From Thermoplasmata archaeon (GTDB lineage Archaea > Thermoplasmatota > Thermoplasmata > Thermoplasmatales > Thermoplasmataceae): DNA of 6,527 nucleotides. Positions 1-4,294 of this stretch are shown here, in pieces. Position 1 is the stretch's first letter, and each line of letters opens with the position of its first letter. The stretch covers positions 1 to 6,527 of the forward strand of contig JAJZKS010000097.1 of NCBI GenBank assembly GCA_021850835.1. The letters run 5' to 3'. The position numbers and the translations under genes are program-made. A model generated the notes under the pieces. It was given only the letters and a program-made list of their open reading frames with translations, did no database searches and was not told the DNA's origin.

Positions 1-834
1 ACAAAAGTGATAGTACAGGGAATTACCGGTCACCAGGGATCATTCCACGCCGGTGAAATGCTGAAGTTCGGCACACGGATTGTTGCAGGGACATCACCAG
101 GAAAGGGAGGCACAAAATTCCAGGACCAGGTTCCTGTTGTAGACAGTGTATCAGAAGCAATGGCATTTGAGCCGGACGCAACAATGATTTCTGTAGCTGC
201 CCCGTTTGTTAAAGATGCGGCTTTTGAGGCCATTGACAATGGGATAAAGATAGTCTATGTTCTCACCGAGAAAGTTCCCTTCCATGACTCAATGGAAATA
301 GTGCATGAAGCTAAACTAAGGGGAATAACAGTGATGGGGCCAAACGGACCAGGAATCACTGTTCCAGGAGAATGCAAGATTGGAATCATGCCTAACCAGA
401 TATTCAGGCAGGGAGACGTAGCAGTAGCCTCAAGAAGCGGAACTTTGACCTATGAGATAGTGGACCACATTACCAGAAGCGGCCTTGGTGAGAGTGCTGT
501 TATTGGTCTTGGCGGAGACCCTGTTGTCGGCCTCACATACATTGATGTGCTGAAGCTATTCGAGGCGGATGAGAGAACCAAGAGGATTGTGCTAGTGGGT
601 GAAATCGGCGGAAACAACGAAGAACTTGCGGCAAAATACATCAAGGAACACGTGAAGAAGAAAGTCGTGGCATACATAACAGGAAGAAGTGCTCCTCCAG
701 GCAAGAGAATGGGGCATGCAGGTGCAATCATTGAAAAGGGCGTAGGAACTGCAGAGTCAAAGATAAAGGCATTTGAGGAAGCCGGCGTAAAAGTTGCGGA
801 ATTCCCTGATGATGTCCCAGCTTTGCTGAAGTGA
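1..834 (+). CDS. sucD: Succinyl-CoA synthetase (ADP/GDP-forming) alpha subunit, 5'-truncated by window edge
   Basis: This is the alpha subunit of succinyl-CoA ligase, a cytosolic TCA-cycle enzyme that interconverts succinyl-CoA plus NDP plus phosphate with succinate, CoA and NTP, paired with a SucC beta subunit. The reading frame is open from base 1; a GTG at 7 is a valine inside the protein (TKVIVQGITG), so only about the first half-dozen residues are missing upstream. Visible signatures are the CoA-binding Rossmann start (QGITGHQGSFH), the SPGKGG loop, GPNGPG, PGECKIGIMP, SRSGTLTYE, the GEIGG strand, and the phosphohistidine site KRMGHAGAII with the His codon at 715-717. The visible 277 residues fit the usual length of about 290. 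An unusual point is Gly in GPNGPG, where relatives commonly carry Thr, Cys or Ser; the Cys of PGECKIG is kept. sucC is expected just upstream. argF follows after 4 nt, so the two are probably cotranscribed. Confidence 0.96.
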   Translation, partial: TKVIVQGITGHQGSFHAGEMLKFGTRIVAGTSPGKGGTKFQDQVPVVDSVSEAMAFEPDATMISVAAPFVKDAAFEAIDNGIKIVYVLTEKVPFHDSMEIVHEAKLRGITVMGPNGPGITVPGECKIGIMPNQIFRQGDVAVASRSGTLTYEIVDHITRSGLGESAVIGLGGDPVVGLTYIDVLKLFEADERTKRIVLVGEIGGNNEELAAKYIKEHVKKKVVAYITGRSAPPGKRMGHAGAIIEKGVGTAESKIKAFEEAGVKVAEFPDDVPALLK

Positions 835-838
835 TTGT

Positions 839-1750
839 ATGAAGAGGGATATAATTTCAGTTATGGATATGGCCGGTGACCTGGAAGATATCATCGATCT
901 TTCCATTAAACTGAAAAGGCAGAGATATGAGCAGTTTCCACAATTTACCAACCAAGTGCTCGGAATGATCTTTGAAAAGCCAAGCACAAGAACAAGGGTA
1001 TCGCTGGAAACAGCAATGACACAGCTTGGCGGGCATGCCATTTATCTCAATCCAAACGACATGCAGATAGGCCGCGGTGAAACTATAGCTGATACAGCCA
1101 AGGTCCTGTCAAGGTTCGTCGACGTTATTTCATACAGGGCTTTCAAACACGAAAATGTGCTGGAACTGGCTAAAAATGCATCTGTGCCTGTCATCAATGC
1201 ACTCGATGACCTGGAGCACCCGGTCCAGATAGTTGCCGACTTCATGACCGTGAAAGAAAGGAAAGGCAGGGTAAACAACCTGAAAGTAAGCTACGTCGGC
1301 GACGGAAACAACGTTGCTAACTCTCTTATTTTAGGTACGGCCCTATTGGGATCAGATATATCTGTTGGATGCCCCAAAGGTCATGAGCCGAACAAAGATA
1401 TTCTAGACATCGCTGAACAGATTGCAAAGGACACTGGCAGCAATATAGAGATCCTGGAAGACCCTGTGAAGGCAGTTGAATCTGCAGATGTCATTTACAC
1501 TGATGTATGGGTATCCATGGGTGAGGAAAAGGAGAAGGAGCAGAAGGAGAAATTATTCCGGAAATATCAGGTAAACAACGAACTTGTTTCGCATGCAAGC
1601 AAGGATTACCTGTTCCTGCACTGCCTCCCTGCACACAGGGGATTAGAAGTAACTGCAGATGTTATGGAGAGCTTGCACAGTGTTGTCTTTGACGAGGCAG
1701 AAAACAGGCTCCACACCGCAAAGGGCATACTCAGCACCGTTCTATACTGA
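839..1750 (+). CDS. argF: Ornithine carbamoyltransferase
   Basis: The enzyme joins carbamoyl phosphate and ornithine to give citrulline and phosphate, the sixth step of arginine synthesis; the reverse direction serves arginine catabolism, and the sequence does not decide between them. The carbamoyl-phosphate domain carries STRTR at residues 49-53, R100 and HPVQ at 127-130. The ornithine domain carries DVWVSMG (222-228) and HCLPAHRG (261-268). The SMG and HCLP motifs mark an ornithine transferase rather than an aspartate transferase. At 303 aa it has full family length. A lysine/glutamate-rich stretch (229-238) follows SMG, where the mobile SMG loop lies. The ATG at 839 lies 4 nt after the sucD stop, and a GTGAT overlapping that stop resembles part of a ribosome binding site. 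Coupled translation with sucD is likely. No other arginine genes are visible. A strong terminator follows at 1755-1798. Confidence 0.95.
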   Translation: MKRDIISVMDMAGDLEDIIDLSIKLKRQRYEQFPQFTNQVLGMIFEKPSTRTRVSLETAMTQLGGHAIYLNPNDMQIGRGETIADTAKVLSRFVDVISYRAFKHENVLELAKNASVPVINALDDLEHPVQIVADFMTVKERKGRVNNLKVSYVGDGNNVANSLILGTALLGSDISVGCPKGHEPNKDILDIAEQIAKDTGSNIEILEDPVKAVESADVIYTDVWVSMGEEKEKEQKEKLFRKYQVNNELVSHASKDYLFLHCLPAHRGLEVTADVMESLHSVVFDEAENRLHTAKGILSTVLY

Positions 1751-1754
1751 AGCA

Positions 1755-1798
1755 GGGGACCTAGGGTCCCCACAAACCTATTTTTCACTGTATTTTCA
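1755..1798 (+). terminator. Hairpin plus T-tract terminator of the sucD-argF unit
   Basis: A perfect 7-bp inverted repeat (GGGGACC at 1755-1761, GGTCCCC at 1765-1771) with a 3-nt loop starts 4 nt after the argF stop. Two T-rich tracts follow, at 1780-1785 and 1792-1797. Archaeal RNA polymerase terminates mainly at T-rich tracts, so either tract could work and the hairpin may protect the 3' end. The position between argF and a new promoter supports this reading. Confidence 0.75.
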
Positions 1799-1831
1799 AG
1801 ATGCACGGTAACATATCTTTATGGTTTCCAG

Positions 1832-1847
1832 TGAAAAGCTTTATTAC
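1832..1847 (+). promoter_or_regulatory. TATA/BRE promoter for the 107-aa protein and methyltransferase genes
   Basis: A purine-rich GAAAAG (1832-1837), like a BRE, is followed by TTTATTA (1840-1846). The TATA centre lies about 25 nt upstream of the ATG at 1869, the spacing expected when transcription begins at or next to the start codon (leaderless mRNA). This supports the 1869 start over the in-frame ATG at 1821, which lies upstream of this box. The call rests on sequence pattern only. Confidence 0.5.
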
Positions 1848-1868
1848 AAATCAGACATTCTTTGGCTA

Positions 1869-2192
1869 ATGAGTGGACCTTCTCGATTCAAGAAAACAAG
1901 TAACCTTAACAGGTTAATCGAGGAAAAGAGAGCAGGTAACAATCTCAGGGAAATACCGTCGGTACTTGTCCCTGTCTGGCAAATTAAGATCAGAGAGAGA
2001 TTCGGTATTAGCGTTGACAGGGAAGTAGCAGAATACATTGTTCTTGCTGCCCATGAAAGAGGCACCTGGAGAAAGCAGCGTGCCATGAGGAAAATTGAGA
2101 AACTGTTCCTCAGCAGGGGAGAATCTGCTGAAGATTCAGTCAAGAAAGCCAGGCAGGTTGTTGATCTTGCTGTTGGCACAGTAGAAAAATAG
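1869..2192 (+). CDS. Uncharacterised basic 107-aa protein, cotranscribed with METTL5-like methyltransferase
   Basis: I do not recognise the family. The frame is open from an ATG at 1821, but I chose the ATG at 1869 (MSGPSRFKK) because a TATA box sits 25 nt upstream of it and the extra 16 residues would overlap the promoter. The protein has no cysteine, no signal peptide and no membrane segment, and is rich in Arg and Lys. The N-terminus (PSRFKKTSNLNRL) looks like a basic tail. The middle (residues about 28-55) has a hydrophobic core including PSVLVPVWQIKIRERFG and then REVAEYIVLAA. The C-terminal half is predicted mostly helical, with a basic segment HERGTWRKQRAMRKIEK. The charge pattern would suit an RNA- or ribosome-binding protein, but that is inference. 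Its stop abuts the methyltransferase ATG with no gap, so the two are translated from one message and may act together. Confidence 0.8.
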   Translation: MSGPSRFKKTSNLNRLIEEKRAGNNLREIPSVLVPVWQIKIRERFGISVDREVAEYIVLAAHERGTWRKQRAMRKIEKLFLSRGESAEDSVKKARQVVDLAVGTVEK

Positions 2193-2804
2193 ATGCAGAA
2201 ACAGATAAGGTCCAAAAAGGACCTTGAAATTCACCTGCAGAAGCTACAGAAACCACTTAAGTACAGGAACCAGTTGGAACAGTACCCTACCAGCGCAGGA
2301 GTAGCTTCAGAAATTCTTTATCTAGCTTTTCTTGATGGCAATGTCGATGGCAAAGTTGTTGGTGATTTTGGTGCCGGAAATGGCATTTTCTCTGTTGGGG
2401 CCGCGTTGCTTGGAGCCAAAAAAGTATATGCAGTGGAACTGGACGAACATCAGGTTGAGGCACTACGCAAGAATGCTGAAGGTTTCAATATAGAAATCAT
2501 CCAGGGAGATATTCTTTCTTTCAGGGAGTCTGTGGACACTGTCTTCATGAACCCGCCATTTGGTTCGGTTGCTGAGGGTGCGGACAGGAAATTTCTGGAT
2601 TCTGCAATCAAGCTTGGAAAACATATCTACTCCCTGCACAATTTGAAGTCTGCAGATTTCATCCGGTCGTATTATGCCAAGTCATTAACAATCGTCAGGG
2701 AGCAGAAAATGGAAATTCGCGTCCCACGACTGTATGAGCACCATACTCATGACATAATGGGCATCCCTGCAATTTTCTTTCACTGTGAACAACCTAATCA
2801 GTAA
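2193..2804 (+). CDS. METTL5-like class I SAM-dependent RNA (adenine-N6) methyltransferase
   Basis: A Rossmann-fold methyltransferase of 203 aa. SAM-binding motif I is DFGAGNG (residues 58-64), followed by GAKKVYAVELDE (74-85) with the acidic residue that holds the SAM ribose, D106 in the next strand, and the catalytic NPPFG at 120-124. NPPF/Y marks enzymes that methylate exocyclic amino groups of A, C or G. The N-terminal LEQYPTSAGVASEIL (28-42) preceding motif I is typical of the archaeal and eukaryotic METTL5 group. Human METTL5 makes m6A in 18S rRNA together with TRMT112; a similar small-subunit rRNA target here is an inference. The start ATG directly follows the stop of the upstream gene (TAGATG) with no separate ribosome binding site, which implies coupled translation. 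Alternatives are other small RNA or protein-glutamine methylases, but the whole pattern fits METTL5 best. Confidence 0.85.
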   Translation: MQKQIRSKKDLEIHLQKLQKPLKYRNQLEQYPTSAGVASEILYLAFLDGNVDGKVVGDFGAGNGIFSVGAALLGAKKVYAVELDEHQVEALRKNAEGFNIEIIQGDILSFRESVDTVFMNPPFGSVAEGADRKFLDSAIKLGKHIYSLHNLKSADFIRSYYAKSLTIVREQKMEIRVPRLYEHHTHDIMGIPAIFFHCEQPNQ

Positions 2805-2823
2805 TGACTGCGCTGCCGTCAGG

Positions 2824-2838
2824 CAAATAATAATTAAT
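2824..2838 (+). promoter_or_regulatory. Probable TATA box for tRNA-His
   Basis: An AT-only stretch (AAATAATAATTAAT) lies about 30-40 nt upstream of the tRNA 5' end. This is where an archaeal tRNA promoter is expected when a short 5' leader is later removed by RNase P. No other promoter-like element lies between the methyltransferase stop and the tRNA, but read-through from upstream is not excluded. Confidence 0.45.
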
Positions 2839-2866
2839 GTGGTAAAAATCTCCTACCCAACGCAAT

Positions 2867-2940
2867 GGCCGGGATGGGGTAGAGGGCTATCCTTGGGGAC
2901 TGTGGATCCCCGGACCCGGGTTCAATTCCCGGTCCCGGCC
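2867..2940 (+). tRNA. tRNA-His (anticodon GUG)
   Basis: The cloverleaf folds by hand. The acceptor stem GCCGGGA (2868-2874) pairs with TCCCGGC (2933-2939). The D-arm spans 2877-2893. The anticodon stem GGGGA (2895-2899) pairs with TCCCC (2907-2911) around loop CTGTGGA, giving GTG at 2902-2904. The T-stem CCGGG (2916-2920) pairs with CCCGG (2928-2932) around TTCAATT. A genomically encoded G at 2867 faces the discriminator C at 2940; this G-1:C73 pair is the classic identity element of tRNA-His. CCA is not encoded and must be added. Position 15 in the D-loop is G (2882), the site where archaea make archaeosine; arcS lies 1.4 kb downstream. There is no intron. Confidence 0.97.
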
Positions 2941-3084
2941 CTCCCAAAAAGCTACCCAATGAGTATTTAATCGGCTCATTCTATCCAACGTGGTTAATCA
3001 GATTATAGGGCGCAACTCATTTCATGACTTATTAAAAGCAAATTATTGAATGAAAAAGCTTTGGTATAATTAGAAATGTGTTTT
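2941..3084. other. Intergenic region between tRNA-His and the convergent lsm operon
   Basis: No convincing gene lies here on either strand. A weak inverted repeat (AATGAG at 2958-2963, CTCATT at 2975-2980, 11-nt AT-rich loop) could help end the tRNA transcript, although no long T-tract follows. A TATA-like GTATAATTA at 3064-3072 points rightwards into lsm (see findings). I looked on the minus strand for a zinc-ribbon L37e ribosomal gene, a common neighbour of lsm in other archaea, and saw none. Confidence 0.5.
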
Positions 3085-3121
3085 CAGAAAAATGGAAAAT
3101 TTAGGACTAAACTATCAGTCC
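3085..3121 (-). terminator. Hairpin plus T-tract terminator of the csl4-lsm operon
   Basis: Read on the minus strand, 3 nt after the lsm stop, GGACTGA (3121-3115) can pair with TTTAGTCC-side bases (3110-3104). This gives a 7-bp stem with one G-T wobble and a TAGT loop. T-rich runs follow down to 3085 (AAATTTTCCATTTTTC). Hairpin plus T-tracts right behind the last gene of the operon make this a good terminator candidate. Confidence 0.65.
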
Positions 3122-3124
3122 GGT

Positions 3125-3340
3125 CTACTTTGGAGAAATCCTGACAACGTTGCTTCCCCTTATGATAACAGTCCCAAGTTTCCTGTTGAGGTCTTCAGAA
3201 TTTTCCTCAACTTCATCAAGAACCATGTTCATGTATTCATCGTAACCGGCGAGTGTCCCCTCCAGTACTCTGTTATCCTTAAGCAGCAATGCAACTTTCT
3301 TGTTCAGGTTTTCTTCCAACATTTTCATAGGCATTATCAT
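3125..3340 (-). CDS. Sm-like archaeal protein Lsm (SmAP)
   Basis: A small Sm-fold protein expected to form a ring, usually a heptamer in archaea, that binds U-rich single-stranded RNA. The Sm1 motif is visible as the stretch from KKVALLLKDNRVLEGTLAGYDEYMNMVLDEVEE, and the Sm2 motif as LGTVIIRGSNVVRISP close to the C-terminus, with the IIRG signature (family consensus I-R-G-x-x-V). The start could be a GTG at 3349, but that codon lies inside AAAGGTG, which looks like a ribosome binding site. The ATG at 3340 has this site 6 nt upstream and is preferred, giving 71 aa; the ATG at 3334 is also possible. It is the last gene after csl4 and the 53-aa gene. The binding site overlaps the end of the preceding gene, so expression is coupled. 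The neighbourhood supports a role in RNA processing or turnover. Confidence 0.93.
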   Translation of the reverse strand: MIMPMKMLEENLNKKVALLLKDNRVLEGTLAGYDEYMNMVLDEVEENSEDLNRKLGTVIIRGSNVVRISPK

Positions 3341-3351
3341 ATATCGCACCT

Positions 3352-3513
3352 TTAGTTGTATTCGTCTTCGTCTAGTCCTTCTTCTCTGCTCATTATGACC
3401 TGAATGAGGCCCTTGAGGACTTCCTTGACATCCTCAAGTTCTTTCCTCATGGTCACCACTTCATTTGAAAGTTTTTCAACGTCATTTACCTTGTTTGAAA
3501 CTCCGCCTTTCAT
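3352..3513 (-). CDS. Small coiled-coil protein (53 aa) between csl4 and lsm, function unknown
   Basis: A complete 53-codon frame with an ATG that overlaps the csl4 stop by 4 nt (ATGA), the usual sign of translational coupling. It ends in TAA just before the lsm ribosome binding site, so it fills the gap between two real genes exactly. Hydrophobic residues V12, L15, V19, M22, L26, V29, L33, L36 and I40 follow a perfect 3-4 heptad spacing, which predicts a parallel or antiparallel coiled coil of four heptads. The tail after residue 42 is acidic (EEGLDEDEYN). There is no cysteine, signal or membrane segment. It may mediate oligomerisation or dock onto an exosome or Lsm partner; this is inference from position only. 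I do not recognise the family. Its shortness makes it easy to miss in automatic annotation. Confidence 0.8.
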   Translation of the reverse strand: MKGGVSNKVNDVEKLSNEVVTMRKELEDVKEVLKGLIQVIMSREEGLDEDEYN

Positions 3514-4097
3514 GCCATATCCTCCATGATATTTATCATTCCGTAGTCCTCTGCGACCTTTCTGATCTCCGACCGCTCACAATTATCGCAGTATAGTGTG
3601 GCATTCTTCTTTACCATGGGCAGCCTGCATTTAGTGCACAGCGTTCTGAGCACCCCAAGGTTCTTCCCGAATATCCCAAGGTCGAGTCCCCTGTCGCCAA
3701 TCCGCAGGATTTTGGCTCTGATCAGATCTCCAATGTGCATGCTGGGCTCGTTGTTTCTCCCATATTGTGAGGACATGCCTATGCTACCGTCAGCAACGTA
3801 TTCAACCAGTCCAAGCTGCCGGTCAAAAACTGCTCCAACTTTAACGTTTGCTCTTCTCTGGTCCATTTTGGTTATCTGACCATAAACGATCTGTCCACTG
3901 TGGAGGGTGATTTTCTTCTTAGGGGTCTGTACCGAGACGGTCAGGCCCTTGTCGTCTTTCCTAAGTAAACCATAAGCTAAGGCTACGACATCTCCATTTT
4001 CTTCCATGGTATTCTTGCCAGGGACGTATTCTTCTGCTGTTGCAATTACATCACCGGGCAAAACAATCTTTTCTTTTTCGTTCTGTGTATCCTGCAT
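3510..4097 (-). CDS. csl4: Exosome complex RNA-binding subunit Csl4
   Basis: Csl4 is a cap subunit of the archaeal RNA exosome; it sits on the Rrp41/Rrp42 ring and helps recruit substrate RNA and DnaG. The N-terminal domain begins with VLPGDVIATAEEYVPGKN (residues 12-29). A central S1 RNA-binding domain spans about 67-143 (GQIVYGQITKMD through HIGDLIRAKILRI). The C-terminal zinc ribbon has CTKC (154-157) and CDNC (170-173), so all four ligands are present. From the ATG at 4097 the protein is 195 aa, normal for the family. An in-frame TTG at 4142 would add 15 residues and lies 3 nt after the stop of a 34-codon frame, so it cannot be excluded, but the family normally begins shortly before VLPGD. 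No good ribosome binding site precedes either start. The coiled-coil gene overlaps its 3' end, and lsm follows. Confidence 0.94.
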   Translation of the reverse strand: MQDTQNEKEKIVLPGDVIATAEEYVPGKNTMEENGDVVALAYGLLRKDDKGLTVSVQTPKKKITLHSGQIVYGQITKMDQRRANVKVGAVFDRQLGLVEYVADGSIGMSSQYGRNNEPSMHIGDLIRAKILRIGDRGLDLGIFGKNLGVLRTLCTKCRLPMVKKNATLYCDNCERSEIRKVAEDYGMINIMEDMA

Positions 4098-4145
4098 GTT
4101 AATCAGCTTGTCAGATAAATGAACCACTGCTTTCAGACTCAACAG

Positions 4146-4250
4146 TTAATTGTATCTAATTAACCTTTCCCCGCTGATTTTACGGGCTTCTTCAATATAC
4201 TGTCCAACAGCGGATATGTGATTCAGAGCTTTGATGTATTCCAGATCCAT
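4146..4250 (-). CDS. Possible 34-aa small protein or leader peptide upstream of csl4
   Basis: An ATG-to-TAA frame of 34 codons occupies most of the gap between arcS and csl4 on the csl4 strand. It ends 3 nt before the alternative TTG start of csl4. The peptide (MDLEYIKALNHISAVGQYIEE, then a basic end RLIRYN) looks like one amphipathic helix. No ribosome binding site is seen before the ATG, which would fit a leaderless message, but the upstream AT-rich box is closer than ideal. It could be a microprotein, a leader peptide, a decayed gene end, or chance. The length alone does not prove coding. Confidence 0.35.
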   Translation of the reverse strand: MDLEYIKALNHISAVGQYIEEARKISGERLIRYN

Positions 4251-4294
4251 TTTTCAGCAATTGAATTTAGGTAGTAGGTGATTAGGAAACATTC
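4251..4294. promoter_or_regulatory. Short divergent intergenic region upstream of arcS
   Basis: Only 44 nt separate the arcS start from the possible 34-aa frame on the opposite strand. For arcS, an AT-rich GAATTTAG (4263-4270) lies about 28 nt before the ATG and could be a TATA box for a leaderless or near-leaderless message. An AGGTGATT (4276-4283), complementary to the 16S rRNA 3' end, lies 11 nt before the ATG and could be a ribosome binding site if transcription starts further upstream. The two readings exclude each other. If the 34-aa frame is not real, the csl4 promoter more likely lies at the AT-rich stretch near 4150-4160. Confidence 0.4.

Noticed and set aside
1821..1868. Longer N-terminus (16 extra residues) for the 107-aa protein
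   Set aside because: The extra segment overlaps the TATA box at 1840-1846, which is correctly spaced for the ATG at 1869.
1844..2215. 123-codon minus-strand frame opposite the 107-aa protein
   Set aside because: It is the same length region as the sense gene, with Ser/Leu/Thr-rich low-information content typical of an antisense shadow; no promoter or neighbour supports it.
2807..2823. TGAC...GTCA inverted repeat after the methyltransferase
   Set aside because: The stem is only 4 bp with a 9-nt loop and no T-tract; this is within chance.
2785..2970. Plus-strand 61-codon frame overlapping the methyltransferase end
   Set aside because: It runs straight through the whole tRNA-His gene and overlaps the methyltransferase 3' end; the peptide has no recognisable features.
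3076..3144. 22-codon plus-strand frame starting at ATG 3076
   Set aside because: It is too short, starts only about 8 nt after the TATA-like box, and overlaps the lsm terminator and 3' end.
3341..3349. GTG start for lsm at 3349
   Set aside because: The GTG is part of the ribosome binding site AAAGGTG, and the ATG at 3340 lies 6 nt behind it.
3598..3879. Plus-strand 93-codon frame inside csl4
   Set aside because: It lies wholly opposite the S1 and zinc-ribbon coding region of a clear family member.
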